Both the position numbers and the translations under genes were made by a program. A stretch of DNA of 25,918 nucleotides. Origin: Streptomyces sp. NRRL F-5630. Lineage in GTDB: Bacteria; Actinomycetota; Actinomycetes; Streptomycetales; Streptomycetaceae. Below are positions 17,093-25,875 of this stretch, piece after piece (position 1 is the stretch's first letter; every line of letters begins with the position of its first letter). Below the pieces are notes generated by a model that was not told where the DNA came from, did no database searches, and saw nothing but the letters and a program-made list of their open reading frames with translations. The stretch spans positions 1 to 25,918 of the forward strand of contig NZ_JOGO01000078.1 of NCBI RefSeq assembly GCF_000719475.1. The letters are read 5' to 3'.

Positions 17093-18297
17093 CCGCCGCC
17101 ACCTGGGCCGATGTGCCCGCGGGCTCCCCCTTCCCGCTCCAGAACCTCCCCTACGGCGTGTTCACGCCCGCCGGGGACACGCGGGCGCGCGTCGGTGTCG
17201 CGATCGGCGCACATGTCCTCGACGTCGCCGCGGTGCTCGGGGACGACACCTTCGCGCACGGCGCGCTCAACCCCTTCCTCGCGCAGGGCCGCGCCCGCTG
17301 GACGGCGGTGCGTGCCGAGCTGACCGCGCTCCTCACCGACTCCCGCCACCGCGCGGCCGTGGCGCCGCACCTGCACCCGCTCGACGCGGTGACGCTCCAC
17401 CTCCCCTTCGAGGTCGCCGACTACGTCGACTTCTACGCCTCCGAGCACCACGCGGCGAACGTGGGCCGCATGTTCCGGCCCGGCGCCGAACCGCTCACGC
17501 CGCAGTGGAAGCACCTCCCGATCGGCTACCACGGGCGTGCGGGCACGGTCGTCGCCTCGGGCACGCCCGTCGTCCGGCCGTGCGGCCAGAAGAAGCCGGA
17601 CGCCGCGGGCGGGCCGCCCGGATTCGGGCCCTCGGCGCGGCTCGACATCGAGGCCGAGGTGGGCTTCGTCGTCGGTACGGGTTCGACGCTCGGCACGCCG
17701 GTCGGCACCGACGCCTTCGCGGAGCACGTCTTCGGCCTGTGCCTCGTCAACGACTGGTCGGCGCGCGACATCCAGGCGTGGGAGTACGTGCCGCTCGGAC
17801 CCTTCCTCGCCAAGTCCTTCGCGACGTCCGTGTCTCCGTGGGTCGTGCCCCTGGAGGCTCTGGAAGCGGCGCGTGTGAGGCCCCCGGAGCGGGCCCACGC
17901 CTTGCGCCCGTACCTGCGCGAGACGGAGGACTGGGGTCTGGACCTGCGCCTGGAGGTCCGCCTGAACGGGCAGCCCGTCTCGCGGCCCCCCTTCTCGGCG
18001 ATGTACTGGACGGGGGCGCAGATGCTGGCCCATATGACGGTCAACGGCGCCTCGTTGCGCACCGGGGACCTCTACGCCTCGGGCACGGTGAGCGGTCCTG
18101 AGCCCGGGGAGCGGGGCTGCCTCATGGAGCTGACGTGGGGCGGCGAGGAACCGCTGAAGCTCGCGGACGGCACGAGCCGCGCGTTCCTGGAGGACGGCGA
18201 CGAGGTGACGCTCACGGCGACGGCCCCGGGGGCCGAGGGCACGGTGATCGGCTTCGGCGAAGTGACCGGGAAGATCCTGCCCGCGGTGACCGACTAG
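17089..18297 (+). CDS. fah: Fumarylacetoacetase (fumarylacetoacetate hydrolase)
   Basis: This 402-residue enzyme cleaves fumarylacetoacetate to fumarate and acetoacetate, the last step of the homogentisate pathway. Compared from memory with mouse FAH, the metal and catalytic residues keep exact spacing: Asp114 and His121 in DFYASEHHAANVG, Glu188 and Glu190 in DIEAEVGF, and Asp222 in NDWSARDIQAWEYVP. The N-terminal SH3-like part (about 1-105) and the GYHGRAG and YWTGAQMLAHMTVNGA blocks are also typical. The length is that of true fumarylacetoacetases rather than short FAH-fold hydrolases. The ATG at 17089 overlaps the preceding stop by four bases. A hairpin terminator about 40 bases after the stop probably ends the operon. 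Confidence 0.95.
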   Translation: MTAATWADVPAGSPFPLQNLPYGVFTPAGDTRARVGVAIGAHVLDVAAVLGDDTFAHGALNPFLAQGRARWTAVRAELTALLTDSRHRAAVAPHLHPLDAVTLHLPFEVADYVDFYASEHHAANVGRMFRPGAEPLTPQWKHLPIGYHGRAGTVVASGTPVVRPCGQKKPDAAGGPPGFGPSARLDIEAEVGFVVGTGSTLGTPVGTDAFAEHVFGLCLVNDWSARDIQAWEYVPLGPFLAKSFATSVSPWVVPLEALEAARVRPPERAHALRPYLRETEDWGLDLRLEVRLNGQPVSRPPFSAMYWTGAQMLAHMTVNGASLRTGDLYASGTVSGPEPGERGCLMELTWGGEEPLKLADGTSRAFLEDGDEVTLTATAPGAEGTVIGFGEVTGKILPAVTD

Positions 18298-18774
18298 CGA
18301 TCGCGAGCGTCCGCATAACGGACAGTCGTGGCGGAACCGGAGTGCTCGCTTCCGGTGTTTTCCTCGCGTTTCCGTACCGGAGGCGGAGATTTCGCCAAGA
18401 ATGAGTGGTGCGCGCCTGCAATTTGACCTGATCGCGACCTGCGGAATCTTGACGCGACATCTCGCCACTTGGAATCGTCGGCAGCAGCGCCGCCCGCATC
18501 GCACGGCCGCCCTGAACTGCTCGACTCACACGCGAGGTTGTCGCTTTATGCCCGGCGCACCGCTCACTCCGGCTTCGACCACCGGCGCCATCCCGTCAGT
18601 TGGCACCAGTGTCGTACGCCGGAGCTGTCGCGCACCAATCATTTTCTGACCTGGCCCTTCGCACGTCCCCTCCGAGCACGCGCGAACCGTCACCCGGTCA
18701 CCCCACCCGACCACGCCCCGGGCCCCCGCGTCCGGGGCGTGCGCCGAAGCGCTCTTACGAAAGGCCGGCTAGCA
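18298..18774. other. Long intergenic region, fah / peptide transporter
   Basis: These 477 bases have a less extreme GC content than their surroundings. At the left are a small dyad (GTCCG-CATAA-CGGAC, 18309-18323) and a probable terminator. In the middle, TTGACC (18423-18428) and TTGACG (18449-18454) are possible -35 elements, but no clear -10 follows either. Short open frames in this region lack ribosome sites and look non-coding. A transporter leader of about 250-300 bases is therefore likely. The ribosome site for the first permease, GAAAGG, is at 18759-18764. Confidence 0.5.
18336..18361 (+). terminator. Rho-independent-like terminator after fah
   Basis: ACCGGA (18336-18341) pairs with TCCGGT (18351-18356) around a 9-base loop, immediately followed by GTTTTCC. 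A short GC stem and a following T run, 39 bases after the fah stop, are what an intrinsic terminator needs. Confidence 0.55.
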
Positions 18775-19758
18775 GTGCTGCGTTACATCGCCCGCAAAGC
18801 AGTCGGCTGGTTTTTGATGATCGTCGTCGCGACCAACCTCACGTATTTCCTCGCCAACGCCTTCCTGAAGCCCGCGTCGAACTACACCGCTCTGCGACCG
18901 CCTCGAACTCCAGCCCAGATCAACCACTCCCTGTCGCTGTACAACCTGAACCCGGACAAACCGCTCATGGACCGGTGGTGGGACTGGATCACGGGGATCG
19001 TGGCCCACTGGGACTGGGGCCAGTCGCCGACGGGCGGCAGCGTCAACAGCCAGGTGGCGTACCGGATCATCGTGAGCGGCGAGCTGGTCATCGCCTCGAC
19101 GGTCCTGGCGGTCGTCATCGGGATCGCCCTCGGCGTCTACACCGCCTCGCGCCAGTACAAAACCGGTGACCGGGTGTGGCAGGGGATCTCGGTGATCTCC
19201 TTCAACACGCCGTCCGCCGTGGCCTCGCTCGGCGTCGTGGCCCTCGCCATCACGCTCAACGAGCAACTCGGCAGCACCCTGCTGCCCGTCGCCGGGGCGC
19301 AGGACCCGGATGTCTCGGGTTTCTTCGACACCCTCGGCTCGCGCGCGGTGCACGCGATCCTGCCGACGATCTCGCTGACGTTCATCTCGTACGCGAGCTA
19401 CCACCTGTTGCAGCGGTCCCTGCTCCTGGACAACATCAACTCCGACTACGTGCGCACCGCGCGGTCCAAGGGGCTGACGAGGAAGCAGGCCATCTACCGT
19501 CACGGGCTGCGGACCTCGATCATTCCCGTGGCCACGCAGGTCGCGTTCGCGATGCCTGCGCTCTTCACGGGCGCGGTGATCACCGAGACGGTCTTCGCCT
19601 GGCACGGGATGGGTGAGTACTTCAGCAGGACGATCAGCACGAACGACGTGCACGGCGTGGTCGCCGTCGCCGCGTTCGGCGCGCTCATGACGGCTGTCGG
19701 CGCGATCCTCTCCGACCTCGTCATCGTGGCTCTCGACCCCAGGATCAGGGTGAGCTGA
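18775..19758 (+). CDS. Peptide ABC transporter permease, DppB/OppB type
   Basis: This 327-residue inner-membrane protein is the first permease of a type I importer for peptides or similar solutes. It begins MLRYIARKAVGWFLMIVVAT with TM1 from about residue 9, followed by a long external loop (about 33-105), then five further hydrophobic helices, the usual DppB plan. The EAA loop that docks on the ATPase is SDYVRTARSKGLTRKQAIYR (within about 222-242), with the family signature A-x-x-x-G-L. GTG at 18775 is preferred, with GAAAGG ten bases upstream at 18759-18764; no other nearby start gives this N-terminus. One base separates its stop from the next permease. It is the head of a four-gene operon. 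Confidence 0.92.
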   Translation: MLRYIARKAVGWFLMIVVATNLTYFLANAFLKPASNYTALRPPRTPAQINHSLSLYNLNPDKPLMDRWWDWITGIVAHWDWGQSPTGGSVNSQVAYRIIVSGELVIASTVLAVVIGIALGVYTASRQYKTGDRVWQGISVISFNTPSAVASLGVVALAITLNEQLGSTLLPVAGAQDPDVSGFFDTLGSRAVHAILPTISLTFISYASYHLLQRSLLLDNINSDYVRTARSKGLTRKQAIYRHGLRTSIIPVATQVAFAMPALFTGAVITETVFAWHGMGEYFSRTISTNDVHGVVAVAAFGALMTAVGAILSDLVIVALDPRIRVS

Positions 19759-19759
19759 C

Positions 19760-20716
19760 ATGGCCATCAACATGCCGGGCGTCGGTCCCGACGCCGAAGC
19801 GGCCCGTACCGGCGAGACCGCCGCGCCCGAGCCCCGCCGGGCGGGCACGAGCGGCAAGCGCATCTCGCCGTTCAAGCTCTACGCGCGGCGATTCGCCCGT
19901 AACAAGGGCGCGCTCATCGGGCTCGTCCTCTTCGTCCTCCTCGCCCTCTTCGCGGTCTTCGGCCGGTTCCTGACGCACTGGAACTACACCGAGGCGGACT
20001 TCGCGGCGCTCAAGGTCTCCCCGGGCGAGGCAGGTCATCTGCTGGGCACGAACAGCGCGGGCAACGACACCTACGCCCAGCTCGTGCACGGCCTCGGCCG
20101 CTCGATGATCATCGCCGTGGTCGTCTCGCTCCTGACGACCGTCATCGCGGGCCTCTTCGGCACCACCGCCGCGTACTTCGGCGGCAAAGTCGAGCGGGTC
20201 ATGCTCGCCGTGGTGCACTTCCTGCTCGTGCTGCCCTCCTTCCTGATCATCGCGCTGGTCGGCACGCACTACCGGGGCGACTGGAAGGTCCTCGTCGTCG
20301 TCCTCACCATCTTCGGGTGGATGCTCACGGCGCGCGTGATCTGGTCCCTCGCGACCTCGCTGCGCGAGCGGGAGTACGTGATGGCGGCGCGCTTCATGGG
20401 CGTCAGCCCGATGCGCACCATCGTCCGCCACCTCGTCCCCAACATCGGCTCGCTGCTCATCGTGACGTTCACGCTCGGGGTGGCCTCGACCGTGCAGTCC
20501 GAGACAGCCCTGTCCTTCATCGGATTCGGCGTCAAGCAGCCCGACGTGTCGCTCGGCGCGATGCTCGCCGACGGGCAGGGCACCCTGTCCACCGCTCCCT
20601 GGCTGTTCTACATGCCCGCCCTGCTCGTGGTGCTGCTCACCGTCGCGATGGCGCTCATCGGGGACGGCCTGCGGGACGCCCTCGACCCCACCTCGCAGTC
20701 CGGAGGCCGCGCATGA
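19760..20716 (+). CDS. Peptide ABC transporter permease, DppC/OppC type
   Basis: This 318-residue second permease pairs with the preceding one. A cytoplasmic N-terminal tail rich in Ala, Glu and Arg (1-40) leads into RRFARNKGALIGLVLFVLL, the typical OppC_N segment. HLLGTNSAGNDTYAQLVHGLGRS and the EAA loop REREYVMAARFMGVSPMRT follow, matching DppC proteins (usually G-T-D-x-x-G-R-D; here Asn replaces Asp in GTNSAGND). Five to six membrane helices are seen. The stop overlaps the next start by ATGA. The Asp-to-Asn change in the signature is mild and also occurs in other actinobacterial members. Confidence 0.92.
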   Translation: MAINMPGVGPDAEAARTGETAAPEPRRAGTSGKRISPFKLYARRFARNKGALIGLVLFVLLALFAVFGRFLTHWNYTEADFAALKVSPGEAGHLLGTNSAGNDTYAQLVHGLGRSMIIAVVVSLLTTVIAGLFGTTAAYFGGKVERVMLAVVHFLLVLPSFLIIALVGTHYRGDWKVLVVVLTIFGWMLTARVIWSLATSLREREYVMAARFMGVSPMRTIVRHLVPNIGSLLIVTFTLGVASTVQSETALSFIGFGVKQPDVSLGAMLADGQGTLSTAPWLFYMPALLVVLLTVAMALIGDGLRDALDPTSQSGGRA

Positions 20717-23028
20717 CCGAGCAGAGCATCCTCACAGAACCCACGGACACGCGGCAACCGCTGCTGTCCGTGCGGGACCTGCGGGTGAGCTTCCCCTCGG
20801 AGGCGGGCCGCGTGGACGCCGTGCGCGGCGTCTCCTTCGACCTGCACCGGGGCCGGACGCTCGGCATCGTGGGCGAATCCGGTTCGGGCAAGTCCGTGAC
20901 CTCGATGGCCGTCATGGGACTGCTCCCCGAGTACGCCTCGGTCACGGGCGAGGTCGCGCTCGACGGGCAGAACGTCCTCGCGCTCGACGACCGGGCCATG
21001 TCGAAGGTGCGCGGCAAGCACATCGGCATGATCTTCCAGGACCCGCTGTCCTCGCTGACGCCGATCTTCAGCATCGGCGCGCAGATCGTCGAGGCGCTCC
21101 AGATCCACCAGGACATCTCCTCGGCCGCCGCCTGGAAGCGGGCCGTCGAACTCCTCGACCTGGTCGGCATCCCCAACCCGCAGCGGCGCGCCAAGGGGTT
21201 CCCGCACGAGTTCTCCGGCGGGATGCGGCAGCGCGCCGTGATCGCCATGGCGATCGCGAACGACCCGGACCTGATCATCGCCGACGAACCCACGACGGCG
21301 CTCGACGTGACCGTGCAGGCCCAGATCCTCGACGTGCTGAAGACGGCCCAGCGCGAGACCGGGGCCGCGGTCATCATGATCACGCACGACCTGGGGGTCG
21401 TGGCGGGCTCCGCCGACGACGTCATGGTCATGTACGCGGGCAAGCCGGTCGAACGCGCCGGGGTGGACGAGTTGTTCGCGCGTCCCCGGATGCCGTACAC
21501 CATCGGCCTGATGGGCGCGATACCCCGTCTGGACGACCGCGCCAGGGACGCCCTGACGCCCGTTCCCGGAACGCCACCGCTCCTGGTGGACCTCCCGGAC
21601 GCGTGCCCCTTCGCCGCGCGGTGCCCGGTGGCGGCGGACGCGTGCCGGGCGGCGGAGCCGGAGCTGCTGGCGATCGGTGCCCAACCGGCGAGCGGTGACC
21701 AGCCGGCGAGCGGTGGCCAACCGGCGAGCGGTGACCGGCCGACGATCGGCGGCGAAGCAGGCGGCGGCAAGGCGAGCGGCTCCGCCGCCGTTCAGCCCCC
21801 TGCCGTTCGGGCCCCAGCCGGTGAGGCCCCCTCCGTCGAGACCCCCGGAGCCGTGCACTCCGTGGCCTGCCGTCGTGCCGGGGAGATCAGCGACGGCACC
21901 ATCGATGGTGAGCCCGTCTTCCCCGTCCCGGCCGTACGGGAGCCCGAGGCCGCCGCCGTGCCGCGCGAGGAGCGCCCGAAGGTACTGGAACTCTCCGGGC
22001 TGACCAAGACCTTCCCGCTCACCAAGGGCGGTCTGCTCAAGCGGAAGGTCGGCACCGTCTTCGCCGTCAACGGCATCGACCTCGACATCCGCGAGGGCGA
22101 GACCCTCGGCCTCGTGGGCGAGTCGGGGTGCGGCAAGACGACGACGCTCCTGGAGATCATGGGGCTCAAGCCGCCGGAGCGCGGCAGCATCTCCGTCGCG
22201 GGCAAGAACGCCGCGGACCTGCGGAGCAAGCGGGAGATCGGCGCGGTCCGCCGCGAGATGCAGATGGTCTTCCAGGACCCGATGGGCGCCCTGGACCCCC
22301 GTATGACGGTCTTCGACATCCTCGCCGAGCCGCTGCGCGCGGTCGGCGGGCACGGCAAGGACGACCTGAGCCGCCAGATCGGGGAGCTCATGGAGCTGGT
22401 GGGCCTCGACCCCGAGCACCGTGACCGCTTCCCCGCGGCCTTCTCGGGCGGTCAGCGCCAGCGCATCGGCATCGCGCGGGCGCTCGCCACGAAGCCCAAG
22501 CTGCTCGTGCTCGACGAGCCGGTCTCGGCGCTCGACGTCTCGGTGCAGGCGGGCGTCATCAATCTGCTCAACGACCTGAAGGCCGAACTGGGGCTCTCGT
22601 ACCTCTTCGTGGCCCACGACCTGTCGGTGGTGCGCCACATCTCCGACCGCGTCGCGGTCATGTACCTGGGACGGATCGTCGAGACCGGGGACATCGACGC
22701 GGTCTTCGACCACCCCAGCCATCCGTACACCAAGGCGCTCCTCTCCGCGATCCCGCTGCCCGACCCGGTCGCCGAGCGGAGCCGGGAGCGCGTCCTGCTC
22801 AAGGGCGACCTTCCGAGCCCGACCGACGACAGCCCCGGCTGCCGCTTCGTCAGCAGGTGCCCGCTGCACCTGACGCTGCCGGAGTCGCGCAAGCGGCAGT
22901 GCCTGGACATCACCCCGGAACTGACGGAACGGGCCACCCCGGACCACTCCTCCGCGTGCCACTTCGCGGACATGACACCGGCGGACCTGACCACGTCCGC
23001 CGACGTACCCACCGAAAGGCAGTCATGA
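20713..23028 (+). CDS. Fused double ATPase of a peptide ABC transporter (DppD-DppF)
   Basis: This 771-residue protein joins the two nucleotide-binding subunits that are usually separate. Domain 1 (about 17-320, DppD-like) has Walker A GESGSGKS at 54-61, signature FSGGMRQR at 167-174, Walker B LIIADEP at 187-193 and switch His225. Domain 2 (about 424-750, DppF-like) has Walker A GESGCGKT at 469-476, signature FSGGQRQR at 577-584, Walker B LLVLDEP at 597-603 and His635. Both carry the oligopeptide C-terminal cysteine motif: Cys298, 304, 311, 386 and Cys710, 716, 730, 749. In the first, about 74 residues separate the last two cysteines because of a Pro/Ala/Gly insert with repeats. It starts at ATG 20713 in the DppC stop and ends in the start of the binding protein. 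Both ATP sites look intact. Confidence 0.94.
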   Translation: MTEQSILTEPTDTRQPLLSVRDLRVSFPSEAGRVDAVRGVSFDLHRGRTLGIVGESGSGKSVTSMAVMGLLPEYASVTGEVALDGQNVLALDDRAMSKVRGKHIGMIFQDPLSSLTPIFSIGAQIVEALQIHQDISSAAAWKRAVELLDLVGIPNPQRRAKGFPHEFSGGMRQRAVIAMAIANDPDLIIADEPTTALDVTVQAQILDVLKTAQRETGAAVIMITHDLGVVAGSADDVMVMYAGKPVERAGVDELFARPRMPYTIGLMGAIPRLDDRARDALTPVPGTPPLLVDLPDACPFAARCPVAADACRAAEPELLAIGAQPASGDQPASGGQPASGDRPTIGGEAGGGKASGSAAVQPPAVRAPAGEAPSVETPGAVHSVACRRAGEISDGTIDGEPVFPVPAVREPEAAAVPREERPKVLELSGLTKTFPLTKGGLLKRKVGTVFAVNGIDLDIREGETLGLVGESGCGKTTTLLEIMGLKPPERGSISVAGKNAADLRSKREIGAVRREMQMVFQDPMGALDPRMTVFDILAEPLRAVGGHGKDDLSRQIGELMELVGLDPEHRDRFPAAFSGGQRQRIGIARALATKPKLLVLDEPVSALDVSVQAGVINLLNDLKAELGLSYLFVAHDLSVVRHISDRVAVMYLGRIVETGDIDAVFDHPSHPYTKALLSAIPLPDPVAERSRERVLLKGDLPSPTDDSPGCRFVSRCPLHLTLPESRKRQCLDITPELTERATPDHSSACHFADMTPADLTTSADVPTERQS
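21682..21753 (+). repeat. 18-bp tandem repeat in the ATPase linker
   Basis: Three close copies and one diverged copy of an 18-base unit encode QPASGD, QPASGG, QPASGD and RPTIGG (residues 324-347). The DNA copies differ at few positions, mostly silent, which suggests recent slippage. The repeat lies within the insert of the first cysteine domain, so length variation would be tolerated without frame change. Confidence 0.85.
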
Positions 23029-24731
23029 GAAAGCTCGTTCTGAGCGCGGTGGCCTTCGCCGCCACCGCTTCGCTCGTCCTCTCCGGTTGCGGGAGTGACA
23101 GCGACAGCGACTCCGACGGCAAGAAGGACGAGAAGGGCGCCACCAGCGAGTCCGGCGTGCTGACGTCGTACAACCCGCAGCCCGCGAGCAACATCCAGCA
23201 GGGCGGCAAGATGACGCTGCCGGTCGCGGAGATCCCCGACCAGCTCAACACCCTGCACGGCAACTCGACGGTGTACGGCTCGCGGATCTCGTGGTTCTAC
23301 ATGCCGCAGCTGTCCTTCAACGACCCGAAGGGCAACATCACCTTCAACAAGGACTATCTGACCGACGTCAAGGAGGCGACGGTCGGCGGCAAGACCCAGG
23401 TCACGTACGACATCAACCCGAAGGCCAAGTGGAACGACGGCCAGGACATGGACTGGACCATGTTCCGGGACACCTGGAAGGCGCTCAGCGGCAAGGACAA
23501 GGACTTCGTCGTCAGCTCCAGCGACGGCTACTCCAGCATCGCCTCGGTCAAGAAGGGCAAGGACGAGAAGGAAGCGATCGTCACCTTCACAGGTAAGTTC
23601 GTGTACTGGAAGTCGCTCTTCTACAACCCGCTCAACCCGCACATCGCCAAGGCCGACGCCTTCAACAAGGCGTACCTGGGCAAGCCGCACCCCGAGTGGG
23701 GCGCGGGGCCGTACGCGCTCACGAAGTTCGACGCCAAGGGCGGCACGATCACCTACAAGCCCAACCCCAAGTGGTGGGGCGCCAAGGCGAAGCTGGACCA
23801 GCTCACCTACGTGCAGATGGAGGACAGCGCCAGCATCAACGCCTTCAAGAACGGGCAGATCGACGCCGTCGAGGTCCGTGAGGGCGAGGCGCTCAACCAG
23901 GTGAAGGGTGTCAAGGGCACCGAGGTGCGCCGCGGCACCGACACCACGAACAACATCCTCATGTTCAACAGCACCTCGCCCGTGCTGAAGGACGTCGCCG
24001 TCCGCAAGGCCCTCATGGAGGGCATCGACCGCGCGCAGTACGCGAAGATCGCCTTCCAGGGCATGGGCTACACCGAGGACCTGCCGGGCTCGATCAACCT
24101 CTACTCCTTCCAGAAGGGGTACAAGGACGTCTTCGGCAGCCTCGTCAAGTTCGACCCGGAGCAGGCGAAGAAGGACCTCGACGCGGCCGGCTGGAAGGCC
24201 GGTCCGGACGGGGTGCGGGAGAAGGGCGGCAAGAAGCTGGAGGTCAGCTTCCCGACCGTCAGCGACCGGGCCACCATCAAGGCGAGGGCCACCGCGCTGG
24301 CCCAGATGATGAAGAACATCGGTGTGAAGCTGAACATCGACGCGCGTCCGTCGGCGGACTTCAACAAGATCATCACCGACCGTTCCTTCGACATCTTCGG
24401 CCTGGGCTTCACCTCCAGCGACCCGAACGGGATGCTCTACATCTGCCAGGTGTACTGCTCCGACTCGCAGCTCAACCTCTCCCGCTCCGTGCCGAAGAGC
24501 ATGGACAAGGAGATCCAGGCCGTCACCAACCTGCCGACGCTGGACGAGCAGCTGAAGACCGGTGAAGAGGTCGAGAAGAAGGCCATGGAGACGTACGGCA
24601 TCATGCCGACGCACAACGGTCCCACGATCTGGGCCGTCAAGAAGGGCCTCACCAACTACGGTGCCGGCCAGTTCTTCGGCAACTACGGGGTCATCGGCCC
24701 GCCCGAGCTGATCGGCTGGCAGAAGAAGTAA
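23025..24731 (+). CDS. Peptide-binding lipoprotein of the ABC transporter (SBP family 5)
   Basis: This 568-residue extracellular lipoprotein captures the substrate and delivers it to the permeases. The signal peptide MRKLVLSAVAFAATASLVLS ends in the lipobox LSGC with Cys22 as lipid anchor, followed by an acidic serine/aspartate linker. The body fits family 5 binding proteins: PHPEWGAGPYALTKFD, ITYKPNPKWWGAKAKLDQLTY in pieces at about 222-265, and VRKALMEGIDRAQYAK at about 326-341, the canonical signature region. A Cys pair (ICQVYCSD, near 475-481) may form a disulfide. ATG at 23025 overlaps the ATPase stop; GAAAGG (23014-23019) precedes it. Being last in the operon, it may need extra expression. 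Substrate is unknown; the developmental BldK system is one possible relative. Confidence 0.93.
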   Translation: MRKLVLSAVAFAATASLVLSGCGSDSDSDSDGKKDEKGATSESGVLTSYNPQPASNIQQGGKMTLPVAEIPDQLNTLHGNSTVYGSRISWFYMPQLSFNDPKGNITFNKDYLTDVKEATVGGKTQVTYDINPKAKWNDGQDMDWTMFRDTWKALSGKDKDFVVSSSDGYSSIASVKKGKDEKEAIVTFTGKFVYWKSLFYNPLNPHIAKADAFNKAYLGKPHPEWGAGPYALTKFDAKGGTITYKPNPKWWGAKAKLDQLTYVQMEDSASINAFKNGQIDAVEVREGEALNQVKGVKGTEVRRGTDTTNNILMFNSTSPVLKDVAVRKALMEGIDRAQYAKIAFQGMGYTEDLPGSINLYSFQKGYKDVFGSLVKFDPEQAKKDLDAAGWKAGPDGVREKGGKKLEVSFPTVSDRATIKARATALAQMMKNIGVKLNIDARPSADFNKIITDRSFDIFGLGFTSSDPNGMLYICQVYCSDSQLNLSRSVPKSMDKEIQAVTNLPTLDEQLKTGEEVEKKAMETYGIMPTHNGPTIWAVKKGLTNYGAGQFFGNYGVIGPPELIGWQKK

Positions 24732-24770
24732 CTCCGAAGCGGCACCGGCGGGGACGGTCGGCGTCCGCGC

Positions 24771-24808
24771 CGCGGGCCCCGCCGTACTCCCCGTGCGGCG
24801 GGGCCGCG
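24771..24808. terminator. Bidirectional hairpin terminator
   Basis: GGCCCCGCCG at 24775-24784 pairs exactly with CGGCGGGGCC at 24796-24805 around an 11-base loop; CGC (24771-24773) and GCG (24806-24808) extend the stem past one bulged G. It lies 40 bases after the binding-protein stop and just before the end of the convergent P450-like gene at 24817, so it can serve both directions. Confidence 0.65.
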
Positions 24809-24816
24809 CCGCGTCC

Positions 24817-25875
24817 TCATCCGCCGAGCCGCACCAGCAGCCGCCTCGGCCCCCGCACCCGCACCCCGACCGCTCGCGGCGCGAACCCGGGCGCCAGCGC
24901 GAGCCCCCGCATCCCGAGCAGCGGCGGCAGCCCGTACCGCGCCGTCAGCAGCCCGAGACCCGGCCAGGGGTGGGCGGGCACCGGGGGGCGCCCCGCCCGG
25001 TAGGGGTCCCAGCGCCCCGGGTGCGGGTACGCGGCCGGGTCCCACCCCGCGGCGCCGAGCAGACACAGCACCCGCTCCCCTGCCGCCACCGCCCCGCCGG
25101 GCAGCCGAACGGGGTCGTGCGCGCGCAGCACCAGGTACGGCGCGGGGGGATCGTGCCGGAGCGTCTCGGCCCACACCGCGTCGATGAGCGCGGGCTCGTC
25201 CCGTACCGCCGTGAGCTGAGCGGGGCGCGTGAGGAGCGCGCCGAGGAGGGAGGCGAGCGCGTAGGCGGTGGCGCGCTCGGCGCCCCGCGCCCGTACCGCG
25301 AGCGCGTCCGGCAGCGGCAGCGGTGCGGGGCCCCCGGCCCGGCACCAGCGGCGCAACGCCTCGGTGCGGCGGTACGGGAGGCCGAGCGCGGCGCCGAGCG
25401 CGACGGCCGGCAGCCAGTCGCAGAACTCCGGCACGAGGTCGGCGCCCGCGCGCGAGCCCAGCCGCCCCGCGAGGACGTGCCCGGCCCGCGCGACGACCCC
25501 GGCCACGTGCGGCGGCGGCGCGTCGGCGGAGGCGAGCATCATCCCCGCGACGGGCCCTGCCGCCGCCCCTTCAGCGCGCCCCGCCCCCTCGGCTCGCCCC
25601 TCCCCCGCGACGAGTCCCGCCCCGTCGACCAGTCCCGGCACGTCCCCCGTCCCCGCGTCCGCCACGAGCCCCGGTTCGGCGAGCGCCGCGCGTACGTCCG
25701 CGTCGCGGCCCACGAGCCAGATCCCGTCACCGCCACCCGCCGTGCCCGGGACCCGCACGGGCCCCGGCTCGCGGTGCAGGAGCCGGTAGTAGGGGGCGGG
25801 GTCGCGTGCGACGCGGGCGGCGAGCGAGGCGAGGGCCGGGACGTGACTGCGCGGAAGGCGCCCCGGGGCGGCCAC
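24817..25875 (-). CDS. P450-like protein without the haem cysteine loop
   Basis: This protein of 352 or more residues looks like a degenerate bacterial cytochrome P450. Recognisable parts are RDPAPYYRLLHREPGPV at 24-40, the K-helix E-x-x-R as Glu237-Arg240 in AETLRHDPPAPYLVLRAHD, and AAYPHPGRWDPYR near 281-293, equal to the usual 'PdrFDPdR'. The expected F-x-x-G-x-H-x-C-x-G loop is absent: AHPWPGLGLLTARYGLPPLL follows directly, with no cysteine. The I-helix A-G-x-[DE]-T is not found either, and residues 73-110 are Gly/Ala-rich filler. It cannot bind haem by the normal thiolate. The GTG at 25875 may not be the true start: the frame stays open to the window edge at 25918 without a stop. It may be a non-catalytic relative or a decaying gene with an intact frame. 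Confidence 0.7.
   Translation of the reverse strand: MAAPGRLPRSHVPALASLAARVARDPAPYYRLLHREPGPVRVPGTAGGGDGIWLVGRDADVRAALAEPGLVADAGTGDVPGLVDGAGLVAGEGRAEGAGRAEGAAAGPVAGMMLASADAPPPHVAGVVARAGHVLAGRLGSRAGADLVPEFCDWLPAVALGAALGLPYRRTEALRRWCRAGGPAPLPLPDALAVRARGAERATAYALASLLGALLTRPAQLTAVRDEPALIDAVWAETLRHDPPAPYLVLRAHDPVRLPGGAVAAGERVLCLLGAAGWDPAAYPHPGRWDPYRAGRPPVPAHPWPGLGLLTARYGLPPLLGMRGLALAPGFAPRAVGVRVRGPRRLLVRLGG

Noticed and set aside
18401..18649. Short plus-strand frame in the fah-transporter gap
   Set aside because: No ribosome site, atypical codon use and no likeness to a known small protein; treated as leader.
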